Below are positions 23,657 to 34,616 of a stretch of DNA of 64,000 nt, piece after piece. This DNA is from Siphonodentalium dalli. Taxonomy: Eukaryota; Mollusca; Scaphopoda; Gadilida; Siphonodentaliidae. The first letter of the stretch is position 1, and every line of letters begins with the position of its first letter. The notes under the pieces are model-generated. The model made no database searches, was not told where the DNA came from, and saw nothing but the letters and a program-made list of their open reading frames with translations. Location of the stretch: assembly GCA_032622095.1 (NCBI GenBank), contig CP136069.1:100098278-100162277 (forward strand), read 5' to 3'. A program made the position numbers and the translations under genes.

Positions 23657-25187
23657 TATCTAGGATACAAGTGTTATTTATAAAAAGTTCATCACCAGCA
23701 CCATGACCATTATCATGAATAAAATTGTTAAAAAGTTTACCATCATCAACTTCATAATCATTATCATTGATATAAGTGTTATTTGTACAAAATTCATCAT
23801 CACCAACATCATAAACATGGCTATAAGTGTTATTTATAAAACAATTAAAGTCAACATCATAATTATGAATATCTCCAACATCACAAACATTGTCATTAGC
23901 ACATGCCTGAACATCATTCATTTTATTTCTGTCATTGCTATTGAAGTTAACACCACTGGCATTATATTCAAGATTTTGATATGTGTAATTATTATAAAAA
24001 CTATAATCAGTTATATTATTGAAAATGTTATTTATATTTGGAAAACTTTTCAATCCCAATATATTTTCAGTACTTATCTCACTGTTGAATCTGTCAACAG
24101 AAATGTTCATGTCGAATAATATTTTTCAACTTTCTCCCAAAATATCAGAAACATCGACATTACTGTTGACATTATTTAGTTCATGTTCATAAGTGTTATT
24201 GGTAAAAACACCATTCACATCATTAACATCGCTATCACAATAATCATGTTCGTTAACATATGATGTGCACGCATAGTCCATATCATGAATATAATTGTTA
24301 TCAACAACAAGATCATTTTCATTCAAATCAACTTGTAAATCACGTGTGTGACCCTCATTATAGATAGCTGTCTGTTGATTTTCTTGCTTGCCAAATTTGG
24401 ATATACGAGGTAATAATACACCAGAGTTGTCAGCGCCTGATTGGCTCATTGGGAAGGTCATTGTGTTTGGTTCATGAGGTCGCTGATCATAACAAAGATC
24501 TGTGTGGTAAATACTATCGTTTACGCGATAGATATTGTTATCATTTGGCTTGCTTTGATTGCTCGGGGATTCCCCGCGTATTTTACAACCGCCACAGGTC
24601 GGGTCAGATCGATCATCCGGGGATTCCCCATAATTTGTGGCGCCAGTGGGCGTGTCTAGAATATTATTATAGAGTTCGTCATGAGACAAGTAATCGACTG
24701 ATGAGGTTTTTGATTGGTTGGTTGCGCTCGTATTGTTCATGGTACTATATCCGGGTGGATTCCCGTTGCATGAGTACACACAGGGAAATTGATTGTTACT
24801 GATTGAACACGTGTTAGCTGAATAACTTTGTGCAGTTTCTAAATCATAACAATGGGGCGTGGCAAATTCAAAACTTTGACTGGTTTTGGGTATATGTGAT
24901 ATTTGATCAACATTTGCTCTGTCTGAAACACCATGATGCATAATGCCATTACATTGGGTCGAAGTAACACATGATACACAATTAATTTGGGGATATGAAT
25001 CAGTTCAATCATAATCATCAGAAAAAATTTCTGGGGTGTATTTGTTTCTTCCTCGCTTTCGTTGCTGTTCAGGTGAAAGCTGAATATCACAAATTTGATC
25101 TGAGAATTTCCTCTCTAGTTCCTTTTTACCTTTTGGACTGAGGTGGACTCCTGATGTGTCCTCTTTATTGAACAGTGATTTATCCAT
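23553..25187 (-). pseudogene. N-terminal part of the LINE: GVHLSPKG motif and Asn/Asp-rich linker
   Basis: One minus-strand frame runs from 25187 to about 23553, broken only by TGA codons at 25005-25007 and 24126-24128. It starts with a GVHLSPKGKKELERKF segment, which resembles the C-terminal box of SGNH/GDSL-type esterase domains found in some LINE ORF1 proteins. About 450 residues follow that are extremely rich in Asn, Asp, Tyr and Ser, with irregular 'NNTY..D.D' repeats. The frame then shifts into the endonuclease. The esterase reading rests on one short motif and the rest of that domain is missing. Confidence 0.65.
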
Positions 25188-26452
25188 CTATCTGTAGACA
25201 CTTACTATCCAATGTGATAACTTGAGAATATTTTATCGGATCGTGTGAACTCATATTTTATATGCAAGTTTATGATGACACATGACTCACCTGTATAGTT
25301 TTTGGTATTGATTGCTTGCTCGGATTAGAGATAATTAACCTTTTCACACTCATGCCATGAGATGCAATAAGTCAAATCTTTTCTTCTGATTTACCTCACA
25401 TTTCTTACCTATATTTTCCTTGGCACATTCTTCATTTATGGATTTTGGTAATTTGGTGTGATGTCCTGTTTTGAAAATATGAATATTTTATTGCAATAGT
25501 TGCATGTAATATAAAAATATCAAATAAATTGTCATTTGAACATCCAATATGCAGTGTTGAGAGCAGACCTGTTTCCTTTCAAAATTGGAAATAGGGAGAT
25601 TTGTCCTCAGAAATAGGGCGATTTAGTGAAAAATAGGGAGATTTTTTTCAATGTCAGTATCGTGGAAATAAACTTCATATTTTTCATTTAAATGTCATAT
25701 AGACTGTTTATTGCATTTGGTTTGCATCTGCCACAATTAACGGCCTTGACACCGACACACTAATTTCTAAAATCATTGGGAATAAAATTAAGATTTTCCG
25801 CGGTTATGGATCCCGTTTTATTTCGAATAAGGCAATTTAACGATTAAAACTATATTTGCGCACTATAAAATGGTGCTCTCGGATAATTTTGTCGCCAAAT
25901 ATATTCAGTAACATCGGTGAATTTAAAGAGCGTATTGACATAATTGTTTGAGGTCCCTTCGATTCGCGTTCTGTTATTGCGTATATAAAACACGGAATAC
26001 CACAAAGACGTAAACGGATATAAAACAAACAAAAAGTTTAAATCGGCAATATAAAAATTTGAGTCTGCTGTTTTAAAGCAGTCGGTCGGGACTAGCAGAA
26101 ACCAACACTTTATTATGTGTGGCCAAAAAAGGAAGGCTTCTTGTTTGATATATTATAATCTGTGTCTGGACATTGAAGACCGCATTTACTTACTCAACGC
26201 TGTTAAACAAAAGAGAGTCAACGTTGTGTCAACATTTTGTCACTGTTTGATATATTCCTAATTGATTTGTAACACTAAAGCATGCATGGCTTATTGCTTG
26301 CTATAGCTGTTGGCTAATTTTTGGCTACATCTTTTAAATCGGGAGATTTCGTTTCCCCATCGGACACACATGATAAATGACACAAAATCGGGAGACTCTC
26401 GCTGAAATCCGGAAAGTAAACGGGTCTGGTTGAGAGTACATTTATTATACGC
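25188..26452 (+). mobile_element. HINE-1 core and tail fragment, split by a hAT-like element
   Basis: It starts at 'ctatctgtagacacttac', text that follows the CTGT tract in other HINE-1 copies. It continues with 'tgtcctgttttgaaaatatga' and 'catccaatatgcag', which match 1530-1620 and 14900-15000. It is interrupted at 25564-26428 and ends at the HINE-3 copy beginning at 26453. Confidence 0.65.
25564..26428 (+). mobile_element. hAT-like non-autonomous element (865 bp), first of a family
   Basis: The ends are CAGACCTGTTTCCTTTC and, inverted, CAGACCCGTTTACTTTCC. The perfect 8 bp target duplication GTTGAGAG lies at 25556-25563 and 26429-26436. The interior ('attaacggccttgac', 'ctcggataattttgtcgcc', 'tattcagtaacatcgg') matches the element at 42715-43757 and, inverted, 40690-41000. 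No transposase is seen. Confidence 0.9.
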
Positions 26453-27224
26453 CCTTTTGAAAAAAAGGCCGTATTATAGTATTGGTCTGTCCGTCCGGGC
26501 GTCCGTTAACCTGTTGTCCGGATGATAACTTTAGTTAGAGTGAACCAAAATTAGTAAAATTTGGTATGTGGGTTTATTAGCCGAAAAGTAAGTTCAAGTT
26601 CGAATTTGGGTTCCGCCCGCCAATTTTCACCAGAGTTATGCCCCTTATTTAATGTTTTTTTACTTAGAAAATCCTTGAAATTTGTTGTCCGGATGATAAC
26701 TTTAGTATAGTTTATCGGAATGAATCCAAATTTGGTATATTACTTTCTCCCACCAAAACACAGGTCAAGTTCGAACTTGGGTTCTGTCCGACCATTTTTG
26801 GCAGAGTTATGCCCCTTTTTCGACTCAGAAAATTCAGTTTTTCTTATGTTTTTTGGTTTCCGGATGATAACTCGATTTTGGAATGTTTATACGCAAAACC
26901 CGTTTTTTTTGTGGATTACATATATCGAAATACAGCTCAAGTCCGAATTTCGTTTTAATCCGATAATTTTTGCGAGAGTTATGGCCCCTTTTTTGACGTA
27001 ATTTGACTTAGAAAATCCCTGAAATTTGTTGTCCGCATGATAACTTTACTAGAGCTTATCGGATTCAATGATAATTTGGTATATTACTTTCTCCCACCAA
27101 AACACAGGTCAAGTTCAAATTTGAGTTCCGTCAGCCAATTTTTACCAGAGTTATGCCCCGTTTTTATCAGTTTCCGCCGACCCAAGAGAGGGCGTATATT
27201 GCACGCCCAGCGTAGCTCTTGTTA
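26453..27224 (+). mobile_element. HINE-3 family element, variant ends
   Basis: The head TTATACGCCCTTTTG has an inverted half 'aaaaggccgtatta'. Three core units contain 'gttgtccggatgataactt', 'caagttcgaa' and 'agagttatgcccc'. Near the right end GAGGGCGTATA is the inverse of the head, followed by a small hairpin ACGC-CCA-GCGT and AGCTCTTGTT. It is complete in layout. Confidence 0.7.
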
Positions 27225-27237
27225 TATATAAGTCCTG

Positions 27238-28077
27238 TTAGCAAATTAGTGTTTGGTTAATAACCATCATCTCAAAATCCATATATATTAGTTGGTCCCT
27301 ATTGATTAATTTATTTGGATTTTTTTTTTTTTTTAAATCTAATCCCACCAATACCATACACATATGCTATAAAAATTAATTATTTCTATACTTCTTCCAT
27401 TCAGTTGAAGAGAATATAATGGAATGTTCGATTTTTTGTTAGGGTGGGGTGATGTTGAAGTAATAAAATCAGATGGCAGACAGACAAAAAGATAATACAA
27501 GTATTAAAATGTTGGATTTATCAGGCCTTATCATTCCCCTAATTCAAGCCGGTTACCGGTGTCCCCAAATTACGACAAAGTCCCCAAAATAAGAGTTTGT
27601 TTTATTGTTTTATCAATATTTTTGACAGACTAAACACATTTTTTTTTTTACGATCGGAAACGGAAATCAAAATCGGAACATTGTAAAACGCGGAATGCGA
27701 GTTCTAATTTAATAGTGAATTACCCCCCTTTGAAATTATCACACTCTTCTGTCGGGGAAAGATACGAATGTTTCAGCTTGGTTAGTGATGATTTTAGAAT
27801 CAAAATATTGAAAATAATCATGAGTTCGCGAGGGAGTCCTCGAACAAGTGGCAAGTCTCACAATAAAACGAGCGGTACATACTCTTCCAAACGCAAACGA
27901 AAAGAGGAAGACAGTCAAACTGCGCCCATAACATCCTTCTTTACAAACATTGCCACTGGCGAAACTGACGAAATTGTTTTCAATCAACATCAATTTTGTT
28001 CACTGTGTTCAATAATGGGGTTATTTAGCAAATTAGTGTTTGGTTAATAACCATCATCTCAAAATCCATATATATTA
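27238..28077 (+). repeat. 53 bp direct repeats flanking a 734 bp segment
   Basis: The identical 53-mer starting 'ttagcaaattagtgtttgg' occurs at 27238-27290 and 28025-28077. Such a long direct repeat is too large for an ordinary target duplication. It could be a tandem duplication that later diverged, or a recombination product. The enclosed segment contains a coding-like start (27820). Confidence 0.7.
27820..28020 (+). CDS. Putative 5' exon or fragment of an unrecognised protein
   Basis: An ATG at 27820 opens a frame with MSSRGSPRTSGKSHNK, a basic KRKRKEE nuclear-localisation-like run, then QTAPITSFF and ETDEIVFNQHQFC. The composition (Ser/Lys-rich start, acidic later part) looks protein-like, but the second 53 bp repeat takes over from 28025. 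'ITSFF' after Q/T resembles a PCNA-interaction motif, but the spacing is not canonical. It may be the first exon of the open frame at 31233-33368, which has the same strand; no splice junction proves it. Confidence 0.35.
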
Positions 28078-31000
28078 TTAAATACATGATTTCATCATCA
28101 ACTTCATTCTTGATAAGTTGATTAGATTTAATTTTTAATCATTGAATTCATTTATTTATATTTTCATCAGTTTGTGACTTTTGTCACAATATACATAAGT
28201 TAGCACTTAAGTTCACATTATTTTGAACACATTCAACAACAAGAATTAGATACTAAAATTATATTTATTAAATAATTGACTTAATAATATATTAGAATTA
28301 TGCACAAGAATAAAGTCAAAAAGTGTTTTGGGATGATGAGTTTGATATCCAATTCTGTAAATGTACTGTATGAAACAATTTTCTGGATGTGACCTTGTAT
28401 ATTGCTCTGAAATGGACTAGAAATGAAAGATTACAGTATAAAATCTTCAATACAATTAGGTTGAAATAGATACTTATTAACCCTTTTCCCAACAGCACAT
28501 GTAGTTAAACCACGTCATATAGCCAACGTCAACAGGTATGAAGGTAATTACGTTAGCCAACAGGAATTTGACGTTATAACATCATTGGGTGTTTCCCCAC
28601 ACTGGCCACAGGTAAATGTGCCATGTGTATCATCCGATATGCAACAACAAGCATGCTTTCACTTAAGACTTAAGTTAAGTGTCATCTGTGAATACGATAA
28701 TGGAAACATAAACCAATAGACGAACTAAATATGTGCATATAAACAACCGTTTATCATCATTTTATCACAAATGTGAGTCAAAAATGACATTTTATGCAAA
28801 TTTACGGTATGCCTATGCGAGTGTGTCCTTAAGTTTGTTTACTCACGGACTCGTGTCCTGATTGAAAAAAAAATAATTCATGATTTTTGAAAACAAAAAA
28901 GTGTATTATAAATAAAATAATTAAACCAAATGTCTTTATATATGATGTACATTAATCATATAAACCATGATTTGACAAAGTCGTAAAAAGACTTCCGATA
29001 AAAGCGCAAATTATTAGCAATTACGTCACGTTGCTTTGTGAAAGTTTGTAAATTTTCGTGCAAAAACCACATGTTCAAAGGTCACTTTTTGTTGATTCTA
29101 AGAATGTTTTCATTGACAACCAATGACATCAATGATTAGAAGTTTGAACTGATTTCATTAGCTCAAGTTTAGGGGTGGAGTTTCCCCATTGATGCTAATT
29201 AGATGACAGAAAACCAGAGCGAATTGTTCGAAATGGCTGTGGGCTAACTTAGTAAGACGTCGCCAGCAGGTGCTCGAATGTGTGGCTTGGGATATTCTTT
29301 GTTTTATCGACATTGCGTTGATATAAGTACATTATTACTTTATAGTCGGTAATTATATATGCATACACGCAAAGAAGCTTCCCAAGATGAATTTGAGATA
29401 TCTGAATGTCAACTGTAAACTCGCCTTTATTTAGAAGCACCCGCATTGGGCTGACTTGATGTCAAACCAGGAGATATTTTTTTTTATTGATTTCTTTCTC
29501 GATCGATCAGGGTCCATGGTCTTTTGCGCGGTATATTTGAAATCTTGAACAGATGGATATATAAAAGTAATATCTCATCAATTTATTATACTAAATTTGT
29601 AGATAATATATATAAAAAAGTTTTAATTATGTGTTTAGAATCCCGCCGATAGCACAACAACGGCCGCGTCCGTAGTTACATTACAATTTACAACCGGAAA
29701 TAATATTCCGATGCTCCGACATAACATGATTTCGCAGAGTAAATTTGTGCAATAAATGCAGAAAGATCCACTTTGAGTCATCAATTTGGAATTGCAATGT
29801 TCGAGTTCTCAAATTAAACAACAATTGTGACACTTAATGAATATGTTTCACAACATTTGGTTTGTGGAGAAGTTCACCTACATTAAATATTGATCAAATT
29901 TCGTCTTCGTCGAAAATTCGCTACCAGTGAACCACGTGTTTCTGTTTCGTTTGTTTTCATTTTGTCAGCCAATACGAGACTGAGAACATACTCTATGTCA
30001 ACATTTAATATTTAGGAAGGCAAGTTGGAAATACGTGCCTTCGTTATGTTAGTCCATTAAAAAAAAATATTATTATAAAAATCTTTTTTCACGTTCACGG
30101 ATGAAGTGACAATCATAATGGAACTCGACAGGAAAAACATCCCAATGGCCAGTTCCGCAACTGTCACGCTGAGATTTTGCTTAGCTGTGGCCGATTTAAT
30201 TACGGCTGGGGAAAATGTTCATATTGCACTATTTGGAAATATAAAATCACCACTTAAGAAATAATACATAATCCAATATAAATATCAAGTTCAAGTTGTC
30301 ATATTTTACATAGATTACCCTCGCGGCCACGCATAACGTAATCAACAAGGAAGCGTCTCTGACAACAACTTTCGTTTTCGTCGAAACCACGTGTTTCTAT
30401 TTCGTTTGTTTTCATTTTGTCGGCCAAAACAGCATTCTAAGTAAACATTTTGCAAATCTAAAGCCTAGCAAAGGAAGAAAGGATTTAATATGTGCCCTTC
30501 ATGATCTTAACCATCAGCAGAACAAAACACAATCAATGTAAATCGTCATTATTACTCTTTATTCGAGTCTCAAATCCGAGTGTTGAAAATGCAAAAATTA
30601 AAGACGTCAAAAGACGATACGGACGCTACAACAAAAGACGATACGGACGCTACAACAAAAGACGATACGTTGGAATAAGGGTTAATGTCTGAGAAGCCAG
30701 GAAATGGCGTTTAGTGGTCTAGTAATCTCAAATTTTCGCAAACCTGCCGGAACCATGGTCCAGCAGGTTTGATCGGTGTCCCCAATTTAGACTAATGGAA
30801 AGGCCTGGATTTATATTCTTTGGTGGAAATGGTCAGATATGGTTGTTTGTTATCTGAACATTGCCCTACAGTCCAACAGTCAGATAAATATACCTGTTTC
30901 AAATATGAATTTATTGTTTCAACAAAGTTCATTAATGAACACTCTTTAGGCCACACAAAATCAATGGTTTGTTTCTCAGGCGCGCGCGCATGCCCCCAAA

Positions 31001-31232
31001 ACACCGCACATTTAACATTTTATCGCTTTTGCAAAAAATGAAGAAAAAAAAATTTCGGTAAGAAAATTCTATGGTACGTTTCTCCGTATATTGCTCGATC
31101 TCGCGCGGAACGGCAATCGAGTGTACCCGAATTTCCTGTGCTTCCCGTGCGTTTGTATTATTTTTTCGACTTTGAACAATTTCATGCCACTTCTAAGCAT
31201 ACATATCAAGCATTTGACGGCTATTTTGCTAG
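28078..31232. other. 3.1 kb of unassigned intron sequence
   Basis: No exon with matching phase or complete transposon is seen. It holds a 24 bp tandem repeat (30608-30668) and an imperfect hairpin around 'aaacctgc...gcaggttt' (30742-30772). Two occurrences of 'cacgtgtttct.tttcgtttgttttcattttgtc' text (29934 and 30388) show that about 35 bp are duplicated. It lies between the putative 27820 exon and the unknown open frame. Confidence 0.4.
30608..30668 (+). repeat. 24 bp tandem repeat, about 2.5 copies
   Basis: The unit 'aaaagacgatacggacgcta' plus 'caac' is repeated exactly. 24 bp is a multiple of three, so it would give an 8-residue peptide repeat (RRYGRYNK) if translated, but no gene is supported here. 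Confidence 0.8.
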
Positions 31233-33368
31233 ATTGGACGGTCATATCTGATTATAATGAAGCTGGCACACTAATTGAGCTATTACGGGACCAGATAACA
31301 AAACTTAAAGTCGTCATCGATGTGAAAAATGTACAGCTTGACGATCTCGAAATCGAAAGTTTTGTGGGCACGAACAGAACTGATGACCGTGAATTCCAGC
31401 GGGTGGCGCATTCTGTGGCGCTGTCTGTTGCTGTTAAAGACATTGTTGAGGAATTTGGGAAATATTTCGAGTTCAAACTATCTGAATCATCTGACAAGAA
31501 AAATGACAATAAAATCCGAACTGAAGATGCCTTCAAAATGCTCATGGACAAGTCTAAACATAGACAAGATACAGTTTTTCTCCCTGAGAAGGTGGATGGA
31601 GGAAATTCTAAATGCCGACTCTTCAATGACATCATTGACATGCTCGAAAAAAACAATGTCGGTTGGACGGCTGTAGAGCTTCACGGTATCCACCTTCGCA
31701 ATACCGACTACGGTATTGAAATCAATACCGCGGTATGACTAAAAACCGTCAAGAATAATGTCCAAACATTTTGCTAGTTAAGATCCTTCAGAACATGCAG
31801 TACACAATTCAATATTCACGTATGAATGCAGTGTCACACGGACACGCGAAAAGAGGACAACGTAATGCATGTCGCTTGTGGTCTTAACAATGTGTGGAGT
31901 ACAACTGACGTCGCTTATTCAAAAATAAAAAACAAACAAGTAATTATTTCACAATTTTTATTTCACAACAAAGCACAATACTGAACTGTAAATTACATAT
32001 TTGCCGCGAGAGAGGACAACATGTTAACCTTTTCTGGTTTCAGGAACGCTTCGGTGCAACCATTTGTTCAAATTTACTATAATCAAGCGCTCAGAAGGCA
32101 CACTTGTGGCACATATACAAAGCTATTTCCGTGCTAATGTCGGATACGATTTGCAGTTTATTTTCCACCATGGGAGGATTTAAGTCCAGATTATACTAAA
32201 AAGGTCCCCAAGCAATAGTATTTATCCGTGGTGTCTCGATAGTGGATAAACATTAGCACGAAAACAATTGTGAGAGTATAGTTTACATTTCGTAATTGTA
32301 TGGATGGCGACCTAGTCTAATTATTGCTTTGTGTACACTAATTTGAATTGCATATGAGACGACTATAAACACACATCCATCAGCCTACAACGTGTTGGCA
32401 CTTTCTTTGTGATATTTGATTTTGGCACTTTCTGCAGTTACGCTCTGGGCGATGGCTCGTTATCGTCTCGTCTCGCTGGTTCTCGTTTCATCTCGCTGCT
32501 TCTCGTTTGGTCTCGCTAGTTCTCGGGTTTGTTCATAACTTACAGACACGCTTTAGTGCCTCAGAATATGTATTTTATCGACATTTGCTGTCGTAAAACC
32601 GACTGAAAAAGAAAATATAGTGTGCAGCGGTATACCGACTATTTAAGAAATACAATACCGACTACACGGTATTAAAAACAAAACCGCGGTATGACTAAAT
32701 ACCGAAAAACCGTGAAGCCCTAGACGGCTGACGCTGTCACCACAATTGGCAAACCATTTGTGGATGCCATCGTCGCCGTCCTGTGGTATATTGATCCACA
32801 CTACACCACAATTCTCGACAGATTTCCAGAGCTAACCGGGTTATTCAAAATCTTCACCGGTTTGAAATACAACGACCCAAAAGGTCACAGACATGCCGTC
32901 CAGAAAATATCCCAAGAAAAGTTGTCATCTTTGGAGTCTGAAGTAGACAGATTCACAGATGCACCATGGCTGAAGACCAAACAATGGCAACCGGTACGTG
33001 AGGGTGTGGTGGAAGTGTTAGACCTTGTGCACAAATACATTGTTTATCTTAGAAAAAAATTGGATGAAGTTCAGCAGTCCCACACGTGTGAAGATGTTGC
33101 GCGATCCGCTGCCGATTCACAGCTGTTAGTTGTCATCAAACCGAGTCATTTAGTAAAGCCGACTGTTGCTGCTCGTTATGCTAAATTGAATTCAGAACTG
33201 TCAACAGTGTCGTACTACGAAAAACTGAACCTTGATGAATTTACACCTGAAGATACTCGAGAGCGCAGACACTATTTGGAGAATATCAACCAGGGATTGA
33301 ACTTCAAATGTGTTCATTTAAATAAAAAACATCAAATTCACAATATGCTTCATTTAATATTAAAATAG
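31233..33368 (+). pseudogene. Unrecognised protein-coding sequence split by a hAT-like element
   Basis: An open frame (acceptor-like 'attttgctag' at 31223-31232) encodes DYNEAGTLIELLRDQ, then FVGTNRTDDREFQRVAH, then a Lys/Asp-rich helix and DMLEKNNVGWTA. At 31674 a transposon starts. After it, at 32731 and with one target copy removed, the frame continues DAVTTIGKPFVDAIVAVL WYIDPH and then about 180 more residues, with ELTGLFKIFTGLKYNDPKGH and APWLKTKQWQPVREGVVE. Coding is open for about 400 codons across the repaired junction. I do not recognise the family. The restored part is mixed charged and hydrophobic, predicted mainly helical, with no membrane segment or obvious catalytic motif. The end after LNFKCVHLNKK looks like run-off into intron or flank. 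It could be a host gene copy, a captured gene or a transposon protein. Confidence 0.6.
31674..32722 (+). mobile_element. hAT-like element (1,049 bp) inside an open frame
   Basis: The ends TAGAGCTTCACGGT and, inverted, TAGGGCTTCACGGT match at 13 of 14 positions. The target duplication GACGGCTG is perfect (31666-31673, 32723-32730). Removing the element and one target copy rejoins codons G-W-T-A-D-A-V in frame. The interior has 'accgcggta' palindromes near both ends and a 'tctcg' run (32455-32525). No transposase is visible. Confidence 0.92.
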
Positions 33369-34616
33369 CTACACAAACAAGACTGGGAAAGTATCGGATA
33401 TGGGCTTATGACTTGATTACAACCAATCAAATAATTTACAGATGGTGTGAGATATATGTACAAACAGACAGAACATGTGTCTGAATTTTAATATTAAAAC
33501 AGTTGAATTAAATGAAAGTACAAATATTGAGGCATATACCTACTATTACCTAGCATGCATATATAGCTCTACTAAAAGTGACTTTTGAGCAGATGATTAA
33601 AACACACTTTGTACCTGTTTATTAAAGAGTGATGTTGTATTGTATACACATATGCCATATTTTATTAAATGTTTTAATACTATAAATATTAAAATGCAAA
33701 ACATTTCAAATATAATTCTATGATTGGCTGTATTCATATATCAATAGGGTCATATCTGACATATAAAATAAATCTTCTTCCTTAATAATTGCCAATGTTG
33801 AATGTCAATTGATATCGAGACCTGCCAAGCAGTGATGATGTGGTATCTTTGCTAGAGTGACATTAAATCAATCAATCATTTGAACCAGTACTTGTAAGTG
33901 AATACTCCTGTTTCTGTAATACACAAGTGGGATGAGACACCTGAAAGAGAGACTAGTTAAAATAATATGACAGATTGTACCCCTGGGCTGGTATTCAGGT
34001 TATCAATAACAGGATAGAGTGTTCAATTCAAGCAGTCAAATTTAGGGGAAAATACCATTTAATATAATAAAGATGAACAGTGTTCATCCTTATTATATTA
34101 AATGGTATGTTTCGATAAAATTGACTGCTTGCTGCAGTGTTAGTAGCCCATGATAAAAAAAAATAAAAAATCGCCCTCCCTCATGCATTTAAAAAAAAAA
34201 ATGCCTGAGAAACAAAACATTGAGTTTGTGTGGCCTTAAATCATTTCAATATTAGAAGCGATGTCTTTGTTTGAAGTTTCCATGTGGGCTGTCATATAAA
34301 AATAATCACATCAAGATTAGTCATAACTCATAATACATTCTCCACCTGTATAGTTCATATAGATTTTGGTTTTTATTGATTGGTTTGGAAAATTTAAACC
34401 CTTTCTTCAATCATGACATGAACACATGCTATCCAAAGTAATACTGTAATATGTATAATCAGTCTCATATTTATATCTAAGTGAATGATGGAAACACCAC
34501 CTCCAATATATTTTCCAATCATTTCCACATCATATATACAGTTATATATTTAGTTCTAGATCGCTAATTTCAAGTTGGTATGGGTCAAACATTTTTTCTT
34601 TGAATTTCCAATTCAC
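33369..34616. other. Unassigned intron sequence with one long hairpin
   Basis: AT-rich. At 34030-34130 'agcagtcaaattt...accatttaatataataa' pairs with its inverse 'ttattatattaaatggt...aaattgactgct', giving nearly 50 bp imperfect arms, probably a small foldback element. 33815-33880 ends in 'taaatcaatcaatcatt', which resembles a SINE tail, but no tRNA-like head was found. Confidence 0.45.

Larger units (their letters stand above)
17673..25187 (-). mobile_element. Non-LTR retrotransposon (LINE), antisense, defective
   Basis: Read on the minus strand from 25187 to 17673 it encodes, in order, a short piece with a GVHLSPKGKK motif, a long Asn/Asp-rich linker, an apurinic-like endonuclease and a reverse transcriptase. 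That order is typical of the jockey/CR1/I-type groups; I cannot place the clade by eye. The 5' end stops at 25187 against a HINE-1 core, consistent with 5' truncation on insertion. It carries two in-frame TGA stops, two frameshifts and a 2,325 bp HINE-1 insertion (19909-22233), so it is dead. It is antisense to the host gene inside the large intron. Confidence 0.9.

Noticed and set aside
23703-24802. Plus-strand Ile/Asn-rich and other frames opposite the LINE
   Set aside because: Antisense shadows of the Asn/Asp-rich linker of the retrotransposon.
27900-27960. PCNA-interaction box in QTAPITSFF
   Set aside because: The spacing between Gln and the hydrophobic residue is one too long for the canonical box, and the frame itself is uncertain.
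31252-31693. Minus-strand and alternative + frames opposite the unknown protein
   Set aside because: The main + frame continues across the excised transposon; the others do not.
33815-33885. SINE-like tail 'taaatcaatcaatcatt'
   Set aside because: No tRNA-derived head with A and B boxes could be found upstream, so a SINE cannot be supported.
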